Shown piece by piece: positions 33,012-42,475 of a stretch of 64,000 nt of DNA. The stretch spans positions 62,001 through 126,000 of the forward strand of contig CAWGTL010000014.1 in the NCBI GenBank assembly GCA_963825505.1, written 5' to 3'. The stretch's first letter is position 1, and each line of letters opens with the position of its first letter. The notes beneath the pieces were generated by a model. That model saw only the letters and a list, made by a program, of their open reading frames with translations. It was not told the origin of the DNA and made no database searches. This DNA is from JBBQSN01 sp963825505. Its GTDB lineage: Bacteria > Actinomycetota > Actinomycetes > Actinomycetales > CAWJMD01. Position numbers and translations under genes: made by a program.

Positions 33012-34295
33012 CTAGAGGTTGCCGGCGATGGTGGTGCCGGCGGTCGTCATCGTCGCGGTCGGGTCGGCTCCACCGACGATGGCCGACTGGGCCTTGCCCA
33101 GCGGCTCCCACACGGCGGCCATCTGCGGGATGGCCGGGAGGATCTGACCACCGGCGGCGGCCTCGGCGAAGGCGGCGGTGTCGGGGTCGGAGCCGGAGAC
33201 CTCGTCGAGGACGGAGGTCATGGCCGGCGGACGGGCCTCGGCGTCGTAGAGCGCCTTCATCGTCTCCGGGGTGTTGGCGGAGTCGAGGACGAAGGACTGG
33301 GCGAACGACTTGTTCTGGCCGTTGCTCGCCACGTAGAAGGCCTGGACGCCGGTGAACGGCTGGGCGGGCGACATCCCGGCGAACCCGGGCACCGGGCCGA
33401 GGGCGTAGTTGATGCCCGCCGTCTGGACGTCGGCCAGGGCCCACGGGCCGGAGACCAGCATCGCGCACTCGCCGGCGGTGAAGGTGGAGATGGAGTTGTC
33501 GCCGGTGATCGAGGTCTTCAGCACGCCGGCCGCGCCCAGCTCGCCGATCTTCGCGGCGGCCGCGATGGAGCCCGGCTTGCCGACACCGAGGTCGGCGGGG
33601 TCGTAGTCGCCCGCGGCGTTGGTGCCGAACAGGTAGCCGCCGGCCGAGGAGTAGAGCGGCTGCATGTGGTACGCGTCGCCGTTCTCGCCCACCTGCAGGC
33701 AGAGCGGGTTGGCGGCGCCGGAGGCGGTGGCCGCCGCGATGGCGGCGTCGAGGTCGGCCGGCTCGTCGGGCACCAGGTCGGTGTTGCGGTACAGGCCGAT
33801 CGACTCCACGGCGTACGGCAGGCCGTAGATGTTGCCCTCGTACGTGACGCCCTTCAGCGCGATGTCGGAGTACTGGGCCTGGTCGGCCTCCGGCAGGTTG
33901 ATCGCCTCGATGGCGCTGTTCTGCACCAGGTTGCCGATCCAGTCGTGCGCGCCGATGACGATGTCGGGGCCGTTCTTGGCCGTGTTGGCCGTGACGAAGT
34001 TGGTCTGCAGCTCGGCGCTGACGACCTGGACGGCGACGGTGATGCCGTTCTCCTCGCCGAAGGCCTCGGCGATGTCGGTGAGCGCGTCGGCGCGCTTCTG
34101 GTCGGCCCAGATCACCAGGTCGGCGTCGGCGCGCTCGGGGGCGCCGGTCTCGGACTCGCTGGGGGCGGGTTCGGACGTGCTGGTCTCGGACGGGGAGGCG
34201 GTGGGCTCCTCGGAGCCGCCGCAACCGGTCAGCAGCAGGGTGATCCCTGCGCCGACGGCGATCGCGCGGGTCAGGGCCCGGGTGGTGACGGACAT
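33012..34295 (-). CDS. malE: Maltose/maltodextrin-binding lipoprotein MalE
   Basis: A 427-residue solute-binding protein of ABC cluster CUT1. ATG 34295 has AGGAG 6 nt upstream. The signal peptide (MSVTTRALTRAIAVGAGITL) ends in lipobox LLTGC with C25, so the protein is tethered to the outer face of the membrane; a Ser/Thr/Glu-rich spacer follows. The two-lobe sugar-binding fold is recognisable in ADLVIWADQKRADALTDIAEAF, PDIVIGAHDWIGNL, YGLPYAVESIGLYRNTDL and ISTFTAGECAMLVSGPWALADV. It is the first gene of the minus-strand operon malE-malF-malG-GH13-ugpC and is divergent from the LacI-family gene. Confidence 0.93.
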   Translation of the reverse strand: MSVTTRALTRAIAVGAGITLLLTGCGGSEEPTASPSETSTSEPAPSESETGAPERADADLVIWADQKRADALTDIAEAFGEENGITVAVQVVSAELQTNFVTANTAKNGPDIVIGAHDWIGNLVQNSAIEAINLPEADQAQYSDIALKGVTYEGNIYGLPYAVESIGLYRNTDLVPDEPADLDAAIAAATASGAANPLCLQVGENGDAYHMQPLYSSAGGYLFGTNAAGDYDPADLGVGKPGSIAAAAKIGELGAAGVLKTSITGDNSISTFTAGECAMLVSGPWALADVQTAGINYALGPVPGFAGMSPAQPFTGVQAFYVASNGQNKSFAQSFVLDSANTPETMKALYDAEARPPAMTSVLDEVSGSDPDTAAFAEAAAGGQILPAIPQMAAVWEPLGKAQSAIVGGADPTATMTTAGTTIAGNL

Positions 34296-34410
34296 CGGAT
34301 CTCCTTGCCAGTGGCCAGGTTCCGGCCCCGGGCGGGGCGGCGGGACGGTGTCCCTGCCTGCCGCTGGAGGGGGTCGGCGCTGACCGGTCGGGTGGGTGCG
34401 GACGACCGTA

Positions 34411-34450
34411 GCAAGATCTTGCAGAAAGCGGTAGCGCAACTTGCTGCAAG
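34411..34450. promoter_or_regulatory. MalR-type operators in the malE / lacI-family divergent region
   Basis: GCAAGATCTTGC (34411-34422) is a perfect 12-bp palindrome and CTTGCTGCAAG (34440-34450) a perfect 5-1-5 inverted repeat, 18 bp further. Both carry the CTTGC/GCAAG half-site; CTTGCAG, the word known from Streptomyces MalR operators, occurs at 34418-34424. They lie between the divergent starts, so the repressor should control malE and itself. Confidence 0.75.
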
Positions 34451-34467
34451 GTTTCAGTCGGGTGCGC

Positions 34468-34479
34468 TATGGTCCGGCC
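34468..34479 (+). promoter_or_regulatory. -10 element of a leaderless promoter for the LacI-family gene
   Basis: TATGGT at 34468-34473 with 6 nt to ATG 34480. The CTTGCTGCAAG operator ends 17 bp upstream, over the -35 region. Confidence 0.6.
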
Positions 34480-35652
34480 ATGCGCGCCAGACTCGCGGAC
34501 ATCGCCACTCACGCCGGTGTGAGCGAGGCGACGGTCAGCCGCGTCCTCAACGGCAAGCCCGGTGTCGCCGACGGCACCCGCCAGGCGGTCCTGACCGCCC
34601 TCGACGTGCTCGGGTACGAGCGCCCGTCACGGCTGCGCAAGCGGTCGGCCGGTCTGGTCGGGCTGATCACCCCGGAGCTGGAGAACCCGATCTTCCCGGC
34701 CTTCGCCCAGGTGATCGAGTCGGCGTTGGCCCAGCACGACTACACCCCCGTGCTGTGCACGCAGACGCCCGGCGGGGTCCACGAGGACGACTACACGACG
34801 ATGCTGCTCGAGCGCGGCGTCTCGGGCATCGTCTTCGTCAGCGGCCTGCACGCCGACACCACCGCGGACACCACCCGCTACGCGGCCCTGCGCGAGCGCG
34901 GGCTGCCGATCGTCCTGGTCAACGGGTACGCCGAGGGGATCGACGCCCCGTTCATCAGCAACGACGACGTCGCGTCGATGGACATCGCCGTCTCGCACCT
35001 GGTCTCGCAGGGACACACCCGGATCGGGCTCGCGCTCGGACCGTCCCGGTTCGTGCCGGTGATCCGCAAGGTCACCGGGTTCTCCGCCGCGGTGCGCAAC
35101 CAGCTGGGCCTGGACGCCGCCGCCGTCGACGACCTGATCGAGTACTCGCTGTTCTCGGTCGAGGGTGGCGCCGCCGCCGCGTCGCGCCTGGCGGACCGCG
35201 GGTGCACCGCGATCATCTGCGGGTCGGACCTGATGGCCCTCGGTGCCATCCGCGCGATCCGCGAGAAGGGGCTGCGCGTCCCCGAGGACGTCTCGGTCGT
35301 CGGCTACGACGACTCGCCGCTCATCGCCTTCACCGACCCGCCGCTCACCACGGTGCGGCAGGCCGTGCCCGCCATGGGTGCGGCCGCGGTGCGCGCACTG
35401 CTCGACGAGATCAACGGCACCCCGGCGCCGCGGGCGGAGTACGTCTTCCGGCCCGAGCTGGTGGTGCGCGGCTCGACCGCCGCCGTCCGCCGCTTGACGG
35501 GTCAGCTGCTGGACGGGTCAGCTGCTGGACGGGTCAGCTGCTGGACCGTGAGGGCTGGGCGAGCAGGTCGGCCAGGTCGTCGAGCAGGTAGGCGAAGTCC
35601 TCGCTGGTGCCCACGCGGAACTCCGCGGCGGTCTCACCCTCGCCGACCTTGA
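34480..35652 (+). CDS. LacI-family transcriptional repressor, MalR-like
   Basis: The N-terminal helix-turn-helix (RLADIATHAGVSEATVSRVLNGKPGVADGTRQAVLTALDVLGYE) and hinge are followed by the periplasmic-binding-protein-like effector domain (LVGLITPELENPIFPAFAQVIESAL to DDSPLIAFTDPPLTTVRQAV and the usual end RPELVVRGSTA at about residue 339). Beside malE, the effector is probably a maltodextrin. The frame runs on for about 50 unusual residues because the 16-bp tandem repeat at 35496-35543 sits where a stop would be expected, so the tail is antisense to the otsB end. ATG 34480 is set by the leaderless promoter. Confidence 0.88.
   Translation: MRARLADIATHAGVSEATVSRVLNGKPGVADGTRQAVLTALDVLGYERPSRLRKRSAGLVGLITPELENPIFPAFAQVIESALAQHDYTPVLCTQTPGGVHEDDYTTMLLERGVSGIVFVSGLHADTTADTTRYAALRERGLPIVLVNGYAEGIDAPFISNDDVASMDIAVSHLVSQGHTRIGLALGPSRFVPVIRKVTGFSAAVRNQLGLDAAAVDDLIEYSLFSVEGGAAAASRLADRGCTAIICGSDLMALGAIRAIREKGLRVPEDVSVVGYDDSPLIAFTDPPLTTVRQAVPAMGAAAVRALLDEINGTPAPRAEYVFRPELVVRGSTAAVRRLTGQLLDGSAAGRVSCWTVRAGRAGRPGRRAGRRSPRWCPRGTPRRSHPRRP
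35496..35543. repeat. 16-bp tandem repeat, three copies, at convergent gene ends
   Basis: Unit GACGGGTCAGCTGCTG at 35496-35511, 35512-35527 and 35528-35543. On the minus strand every copy carries the TGA used as the otsB stop (35534-35536 in the third). On the plus strand the 32 extra bases shift the LacI-family frame. Confidence 0.85.
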
Positions 35653-36351
35653 CGCCGATGTCGCCGTTGGCGGGCCACAGCCTGGCGAAGGCGTCCTCGT
35701 CGGTGACGTCGTCGCCGGCGAACAGGACGGCCGCGGCGCCCGTCTGCTCGCGCAGCGCGTCGATCGCCTGGCCCTTGTCGGCGTCGACCACGGTGAGCTC
35801 GACGACGTCCTTGCCGCGCACGACCTTGACGCCCTGGTGGCTGCCCGGACCCTTGAGCGCCGACGACGTGGCGCGCGCGGCGGTGCCGCCCCGCGCCTGC
35901 CGGGTGTGCAGCACCACGCCGGTGGGCTTCACCTCGACCCGGGTGCCGGGGTGCTCGGTGGCCAGCTGCTCCAGCTCGCCGTGGACGCGGGTGAGCAGGT
36001 CCATGGTGGGGCCGTCGACGGCTTGGTCGGCCCCCTCGACCTCGGCGCCGTGGCTGGCGACCAGCAGGGTGCCGGGCGGAGGCTGCGCGACCGTCCGCAG
36101 GTCCTCCATCGCGCGCCCGCTCAGCAGCGCGACCGTGACGTCCGGCGTCGCCACCAGGCTGCGCAGCGCGGTGCGCGCGACCGGTGACATCCGGCTGTCG
36201 CTGGGGTCGTCGACCAGCGGCGCGAGCGTGCCGTCGAAGTCGAGCACGACCAGGCGCGGCCGCGCACCGGCGAACCGGCGCAGGGCGGCCTCGAGGGACA
36301 TCGGGTCGACGGTGGCCGACTTGCTCGGGTCGGCACCGGGACGGCGGGGGG

Positions 36352-36355
<4 letters not shown>
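35534..36355 (-). CDS. otsB: Trehalose-6-phosphate phosphatase
   Basis: A 273-residue HAD-superfamily phosphatase. Motif I LVVLDFDGTLAPL carries the nucleophile and acid aspartates, motif II LLSGRAMEDL, and motif IV LFAGDDVTDEDAF binds Mg. VKPTGVVLHTRQARGG and KGQAIDALREQTG are typical of OtsB. It dephosphorylates trehalose-6-phosphate. ATG 36355 overlaps the otsA stop by 4 bp, so the two enzymes are coupled. The C terminus (QPSRSSS) ends in the 16-bp tandem repeat. Confidence 0.93.
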
Positions 36356-37785
<1,430 letters not shown>

Positions 37786-37951
37786 TGTGCTCCTCGCTCC
37801 TGTCAGGTCTCCCCGGGGAAGGGTTCCGGGGTTCCCCGTGCAGCGGCCGAGCCTATCGGTGACGAGCGGTTCCGGCGCGTCGCAGGGCTACCGGGCCGGG
37901 CCCGCTGGCGCTACGGTCGGGACCCCGGACGCCGATGCTCGGAGGTGCCTG

Positions 37952-38380
37952 ATGCGGATCCGCGACGTGCTGCGCAGCAAGGGGGACACGGTCGTCACCG
38001 TGCGGCCCGAGGAGACCGTGACGGCCCTGCTCGACCTGCTGGCCGAGCACCGGATCGGCGCCATGGTGGTCTCGTCCGACGGCGCCAGCGTGCAGGGGAT
38101 CGTCAGCGAGCGCGACGTCGTCCGGCACCTGCAGGAGCACGGCCCGGCCCTGCTCGACCGCACGGTCGGCGACATCATGACCGCCGAGGTCCACACCTGC
38201 TCCCCCGACGACGCCATCGACGACCTGATGCGGCAGATGACCGACCGCCGCGTCCGGCACATCCCGGTCCTGGTCGACGACCGGCTCGCCGGCATCGTCA
38301 GCATCGGCGACGTCGTCAAGTACCGCATCGACGAGCTCACCAGCGAGCGCGACCAGCTCTCGGCCTACATCCAGAGCTGA
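37952..38380 (+). CDS. CBS domain-pair protein
   Basis: A 142-residue cytoplasmic protein made only of two CBS motifs (RIRDVLRSKGDTVVTVRPEETVTALLDLLAEHRIGAMVVSSDGASVQGIVSERDVV, then TVGDIMTAEVHTCSPDDAIDDLMRQMTDRRVRHIPVLVDDRLAGIVSIGDVVKYRI). CBS pairs bind adenine nucleotides and act as energy sensors; the partner is unknown. ATG 37952 has GGAGG 6-7 nt upstream. TACGGT at 37912-37917 is a candidate -10, so unlike many neighbours it has a leader of about 30 nt. Confidence 0.87.
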   Translation: MRIRDVLRSKGDTVVTVRPEETVTALLDLLAEHRIGAMVVSSDGASVQGIVSERDVVRHLQEHGPALLDRTVGDIMTAEVHTCSPDDAIDDLMRQMTDRRVRHIPVLVDDRLAGIVSIGDVVKYRIDELTSERDQLSAYIQS

Positions 38381-38423
38381 CCCGCTCCGCCGTCCTCGCT
38401 GGGCCTGGTGGTACTCCGCTGCG

Positions 38424-38475
38424 CTCGCACGCCTCGTGAACGTGGCGACCACCACGTTCACGAGGCCAGCGAGCC
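38424..38475. repeat. Dispersed hairpin repeat, simple copy
   Basis: Perfect 15-bp arms GCCTCGTGAACGTGG (38431-38445) and CCACGTTCACGAGGC (38452-38466) with a 6-nt loop. Segments 38424-38442 and 38451-38475 match the compound copy at 24643-24763. It lies between the CBS stop (38380) and the kinase promoter (38593), so it may double as a terminator. Confidence 0.8.
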
Positions 38476-38592
38476 TCGCGAGGTGGTGGGGGGCCCAGCG
38501 AGGACGGGCGGCGCTGCTCCGCCCGGGGGACCTGAGGGACGACGTGACCGAGTCTTGACCCGCGGTGACGCTGTCCTCGACGTCCGCTCACG

Positions 38593-38604
38593 TACCGTGA
38601 CCGG
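38593..38604 (+). promoter_or_regulatory. -10 element of a leaderless promoter for the Ser/Thr kinase gene
   Basis: TACCGT at 38593-38598 with 6 nt to GTG 38605 and no ribosome binding site. Confidence 0.6.
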
Positions 38605-40497
38605 GTGAGCGAGACCGTCTCGACCGGCCGCCGGCTCGGCCGGTACCGCCTTGCCCAGGTGATCGGGCAGGGCGGCATGGGCGTGGTCCACCTCGCCCTC
38701 GACGCGCAGGGGCGCGCCGTGGCGGTCAAGGTGCTGCGGCCGCACGTCGCCGGCGACCCCGACGCGCGGGAGCGGCTGGCCCGCGAGGTCGACACCCTCA
38801 CCCGCGTGCGCAGCCCGCGGGTGGCGGAGGTGCTGGACGCCGACGTCGACTGCGAGACCCCGTACGTCGTGACGCGGTACGTCCCCGCGCCCCCGCTGGA
38901 CCACCTGGTCTCCGAGCGCGGGCCGCTGGCGGGCGAGGGGCTGGCCCGGCTCGGGCTGGGGCTCGGTGAGGCGCTCGCGGCCATCCACGCCGTCGACGTC
39001 GTGCACCGCGACCTCAAACCCGGCAACGTCCTGATGCTCGAGGGCGACCCGGTGGTGATCGACTTCGGCATCGCCCACGTCGCCGACGACATCCGGCTCA
39101 CCAGCACGGGTCTGGTGATGGGCACGCCCGGCTACCTGTCCCCGGAGCTGGTCGAGGGCGCCGCCGTGGGCGAGGCCGCCGACTGGTGGGGCTGGGCGGC
39201 GACGATGACCTACGCCGCCACCGGCCGGCCGCCGTTCGGGCGCGGCCCGCTCGAGGTCGTCCTGGACCGCGTGCGCCGCGGGGCCTGCGACCTCGAGGGC
39301 GTGCCGGACGTCCTGGTGCCCGTGCTGGCCGCGTCGATGTCGCCCGACCCGTCCGACCGGCCCAAGCCCGGTGCGTTGCGCCGCGCCTGCGAGCGGTTGG
39401 GCGCCGACGCCCGGGCGCACCCGGCACCGGCCCCGCGCGACGCGCGGACCCGAGTGCAACCGGTCGTCGACGCGCGCACGCCGCCGACGGTGCGGGCCAC
39501 CCCCACGGTGCCGCCGCCGCCGGCGCCGCCGGAGGGTGCCACGGAGGTGGTGCCGTTCGTGCCACCCACCCGTGCCGTCCCGCGGCCCGGCCCGACCCAG
39601 GTGGTGCCGGCCGCAGCGACCGCCGCGCCGGTCGCTGCCGCCCCTGCCGCTGCTGCGCCCGTCGCGGCGCGGTCGTCCGACGTGCGGATCGCGCCGGTGG
39701 CCCCGTGGCCCGGGTCCGGGTGGCCGGGCACGGCCGAGCCCGTCAGCACCCAGGCACTCGCGCACCCGGTCCCGATCCGGCACCACGTCCCCGCTCCGCA
39801 GCCCCTGCACCAGCCCGTCCAGCACCCGTTCCCGCCGGTACCGGTGCAGGCCCGTCCGCCGCACGACCCGTTCGCGGGGCTGCTGCCGTTCGACGCCGAG
39901 GCCGCAGCACCGGCGCCGGTGCCGCGGTCGAACCGCACCGGTACCGCCCTCACCGGGTTGCTGCTGCTGGTGTGCCTGGCCGCGGCGGCCCCGGTGGTCG
40001 CGGTCGCGATCGGCGTGGTCTGGCTCCTGCTGGCCCGCACCGTCGACGCCGCGAGCGGGTCGTTGCTGCGGCGGCGCTACGAGCGCGGTGCGCGCCGCGG
40101 CGACCGGGCGCTCGTGGTGCTGTCCTCGCCGTGGCACCTGCTCGTCCAGCTGCTCCTGGCGATCCCGGTGCTGCTGCTGCCGGCTCTGGTGGGCGCGAGC
40201 GCGGCCTTCATCCCGGGCCTGTTCGTGGCGGTGTCGGACTGGCCGTGGGGGACGGCGGCCACGCTCGCCGTCGCCGGCTTCGCCGGCGCCCTCACCGCGT
40301 GGTGGGGGCTGGGCGGCGGCGCGCTGCGCCGCGGGTCCCGGCAGCTGGCGCGCGGGCTCGCCCCCGGGCGCACCGGTGCCACCGTGGCGGTGGTCGTGAT
40401 GCTCGCCGTGGGGACCGCGGCGGTGGTGCTGCTCGGAGCCGGCGGGTGGGCTCCGGAGTGGTTCCCGTTGCAGCAGCAGCCCGCACTCGTCCCCTGA
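38605..40497 (+). CDS. Serine/threonine protein kinase with C-terminal membrane domain
   Basis: A 630-residue Hanks-type kinase. Residues 14-265 form a complete kinase domain: glycine loop IGQGGMGVV, AVKVL lysine, catalytic loop VVHRDLKPGNVL, DFG in VIDFGIAH and activation-segment end GTPGYLSPE. Residues 275-440 are a proline/alanine-rich disordered linker. Residues about 450-615 have roughly four hydrophobic helices (ALTGLLLLVCLAAAAPVVAVAIGVVWLLL; LVQLLLAIPVLLLPALVGASAAFIPGLFVAV). No extracellular PASTA sensor is present, unlike PknB. Target unknown. GTG 38605 follows the leaderless pattern. Confidence 0.88.
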   Translation: MSETVSTGRRLGRYRLAQVIGQGGMGVVHLALDAQGRAVAVKVLRPHVAGDPDARERLAREVDTLTRVRSPRVAEVLDADVDCETPYVVTRYVPAPPLDHLVSERGPLAGEGLARLGLGLGEALAAIHAVDVVHRDLKPGNVLMLEGDPVVIDFGIAHVADDIRLTSTGLVMGTPGYLSPELVEGAAVGEAADWWGWAATMTYAATGRPPFGRGPLEVVLDRVRRGACDLEGVPDVLVPVLAASMSPDPSDRPKPGALRRACERLGADARAHPAPAPRDARTRVQPVVDARTPPTVRATPTVPPPPAPPEGATEVVPFVPPTRAVPRPGPTQVVPAAATAAPVAAAPAAAAPVAARSSDVRIAPVAPWPGSGWPGTAEPVSTQALAHPVPIRHHVPAPQPLHQPVQHPFPPVPVQARPPHDPFAGLLPFDAEAAAPAPVPRSNRTGTALTGLLLLVCLAAAAPVVAVAIGVVWLLLARTVDAASGSLLRRRYERGARRGDRALVVLSSPWHLLVQLLLAIPVLLLPALVGASAAFIPGLFVAVSDWPWGTAATLAVAGFAGALTAWWGLGGGALRRGSRQLARGLAPGRTGATVAVVVMLAVGTAAVVLLGAGGWAPEWFPLQQQPALVP

Positions 40498-40562
40498 GGC
40501 CGTCGGGGAAGGCGGAACGGACAGGCTGGCCGGCCGTCCAGGAACCTCCCAGGAACCGTCCG

Positions 40563-40575
40563 TAGAGTGATCGGC
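40563..40575 (+). promoter_or_regulatory. -10 element of a leaderless promoter for the CopC operon
   Basis: TAGAGT at 40563-40568 with 7 nt to GTG 40576. The GTG at 40567 overlaps the hexamer and so is unlikely to be the start. Confidence 0.5.
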
Positions 40576-41187
40576 GTGCACGCCGTCGCCCCTCGTCCCG
40601 TCCTGTTCGCGCGGGCCCTGGCTGCGCTCGCCCTCCTGCTCGGCGTCAGCGCGCTGCTCGCCGGGCCGGCCAGCGCCCACGTCTCCCTCACCGGAACGGT
40701 GCCGGCCGCCGACGAGCAGGTGGCCACGGCGCCCACCGAGGTGCAGCTGACGTACTCCGACGCCCTGCTCGAGGTGGGCAACGCGGTGTCGGTCACCGGG
40801 CCCTCCGGCGCGCTGACGCTCGAGCCCCTCCAGGTCTCCGACCGCACGCTGGTGCAGCCGCTGCCGACCGACCTGCCGCCGGGTGCGTACACGGTCAGCT
40901 GGCGCGCGGCCTCCGGCGACGGCCACCCGATCGAGGGGTCGTTCTCCTTCACCTCCACCGCGCCGGTACCCACGAGCACCACCACCGAGCCGAGCACGAG
41001 CAGCACGTCGTCGACGACGACCAGCGCGACGTCCGAGGAGCCGTCCACCGGCGCGAGCGCCGAGGACCCGACGGGCGCGGCGAACCTGCCGGTGTGGGTG
41101 GGCGTCCCGGTCGCCCTGCTCGGCGCCGCCGGTGTCGCTGCGGTGGTGCTGCGCCGTCGTGGTGGCGGGCCGGGGGCGCACGAGTGA
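40576..41187 (+). CDS. Copper resistance CopC domain protein
   Basis: A 203-residue exported protein. A signal peptide (FARALAALALLLGVSALLAGPASA) is followed by HVSLTGTVPAADEQVATAPTEVQLTYSDALLEVGNAVSVTGPSG, the CopC beta-barrel whose N-terminal histidine is a known Cu(II) ligand, and GDGHPIEGSFSFT near its end with the second histidine. A Ser/Thr-rich stalk and one C-terminal membrane helix (NLPVWVGVPVALLGAAGVAAVVL) anchor it outside the membrane. It starts the operon CopC - MauE/DoxX - DsbA-like, linking copper handling with extracytoplasmic thiol chemistry. Confidence 0.85.
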   Translation: MHAVAPRPVLFARALAALALLLGVSALLAGPASAHVSLTGTVPAADEQVATAPTEVQLTYSDALLEVGNAVSVTGPSGALTLEPLQVSDRTLVQPLPTDLPPGAYTVSWRAASGDGHPIEGSFSFTSTAPVPTSTTTEPSTSSTSSTTTSATSEEPSTGASAEDPTGAANLPVWVGVPVALLGAAGVAAVVLRRRGGGPGAHE

Positions 41188-41714
41188 ACCGGTGGGCCGC
41201 CGCCCAGCCGTGGGTCTCGACCCTCCTGCGGCTGGTGCTCGCCGGGGTGTTCGCCGTGGCCGGGGCCCTGAAGCTGCCCGACCCGGACGAGAGCGTGCGC
41301 GCGGTGCGGGCCTACCGGCTGCTGCCCGAGGCCGTGGTGCCGTTCGTGGGGTACGGCCTGCCGGTGTTCGAGGTGCTGCTCGCCCTCGCGCTGGCGGTGG
41401 GCGTCCTGACCCGCGCCTCCGCCGTCGTGTCGGCGGTGCTGCTCGTGGCGTTCGTGGTCGGCGTCGCCTCGGCGGCCGCCCGCGGGCTGTCCATCGACTG
41501 CGGCTGCTTCGGCGGCGGCGGCGAGGTGGCGGAGGGGCAGACGAAGTACACCGAGGAGATCGTCCGCGACCTCGCCCTGCTGGTCGGCGCCCTGGTGCTG
41601 GCCCGCTGGCCGCGGTCGCGGTGGTCGGTCGACGGGTGGCTGCGCGGGCCGCAGCGCGTGGCCGCCCGCACCGAGGACGAGTCCGTGAGATCCGTGGGAG
41701 AGGCAGTGAAGTGA
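41184..41714 (+). CDS. MauE/DoxX-family redox membrane protein
   Basis: A 176-residue protein with four membrane helices (LLRLVLAGVFAVAGALKL; VVPFVGYGLPVFEVLLALALAVGVL; ASAVVSAVLLVAFVVGVASAAARG; DLALLVGALVLARW). The CGCFGG motif in SIDCGCFGGGGEV after the third helix is the MauE-type dithiol. Such proteins shuttle reducing equivalents across the membrane to thioredoxin-like partners. It overlaps copC (GTGA) and the DsbA-like gene (GTGA), so electron transfer to the latter is a reasonable inference. Confidence 0.83.
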   Translation: MNRWAAAQPWVSTLLRLVLAGVFAVAGALKLPDPDESVRAVRAYRLLPEAVVPFVGYGLPVFEVLLALALAVGVLTRASAVVSAVLLVAFVVGVASAAARGLSIDCGCFGGGGEVAEGQTKYTEEIVRDLALLVGALVLARWPRSRWSVDGWLRGPQRVAARTEDESVRSVGEAVK

Positions 41715-42475
41715 GCAGTCGGAGCGACTCGCAGAACCGGTCCAAGGGTGACAAGCGCGCCGAGGCCCGCGCCAGGGCCGAGGCGATGCGGCTGGAGTCG
41801 GAGCGGAAGGCACGCCGCCAGCGCGCGCTGATCGTGGGCCTCACGGCCCTCGTCGTCGTGGCGCTGGTGGTCGGCGTGGGTGTCTTCGTCCAGCGCGCCC
41901 GCAGCCAGGCCGCGCTCGACGCGGCCGGCCCGCCCGGGCTGTCGGCGAACGGTGGCCTGGTGCTGGGCGAGGAGGACGCGCCGGTGACGGTGACGACCTA
42001 CGTCGACTACATGTGCCCGGCGTGCAACCAGTTCGAGACCGAGAACGCGGCGCTGCTGGACGAGCTCCGCGGCGAGGGCGAGGTCAAGGTGGAGTACGTC
42101 CCGATCGCGATCCTCGACCGGTTCTCGCAGGGGACCAGGTACTCGACCCGGTCCGCCGGTGCGGCCTACTGCGTCGCCGAGCACGACCCTGACGTGATGC
42201 CGCTGTTCACCTCGGCCATGTACGAGAACCAGCCCGAGGAGAACTCGACCGGCCTGTCGACCGAGGTGATCGGGCAGATCGCCCAGGTGGCCGGGGCGGG
42301 CGACGCTGCTCTGACGTGCATCAGCGACGGCACCTACGACGGCTACGCGGCGGCCGTCACCGACAAGGCGTCGAAGGCCGGCGTGCAGGGCACACCCACG
42401 GTGCTGGTGAACGGGACCTTCCTGGACGACCTGTCGAAGCAGGGGCTGGTCGACCTCATCAACGCGAAGAACTGA
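41711..42475 (+). CDS. Membrane-anchored DsbA-like thioredoxin-fold protein
   Basis: A 254-residue type II membrane protein: a basic coiled cytoplasmic tail (1-38), one membrane helix (QRALIVGLTALVVVALVVGVGVFVQ) and an extracytoplasmic DsbA/thioredoxin_4 domain with active site CPAC (YVDYMCPACNQFE), cis-proline region GVQGTPTVLVNG and additional cysteines AAYC and LTC. It probably oxidises or isomerises disulfides of exported proteins. It is the last gene of the CopC operon and overlaps the convergent DinB-like gene by 17 bp. Confidence 0.88.
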   Translation: MSSRSDSQNRSKGDKRAEARARAEAMRLESERKARRQRALIVGLTALVVVALVVGVGVFVQRARSQAALDAAGPPGLSANGGLVLGEEDAPVTVTTYVDYMCPACNQFETENAALLDELRGEGEVKVEYVPIAILDRFSQGTRYSTRSAGAAYCVAEHDPDVMPLFTSAMYENQPEENSTGLSTEVIGQIAQVAGAGDAALTCISDGTYDGYAAAVTDKASKAGVQGTPTVLVNGTFLDDLSKQGLVDLINAKN

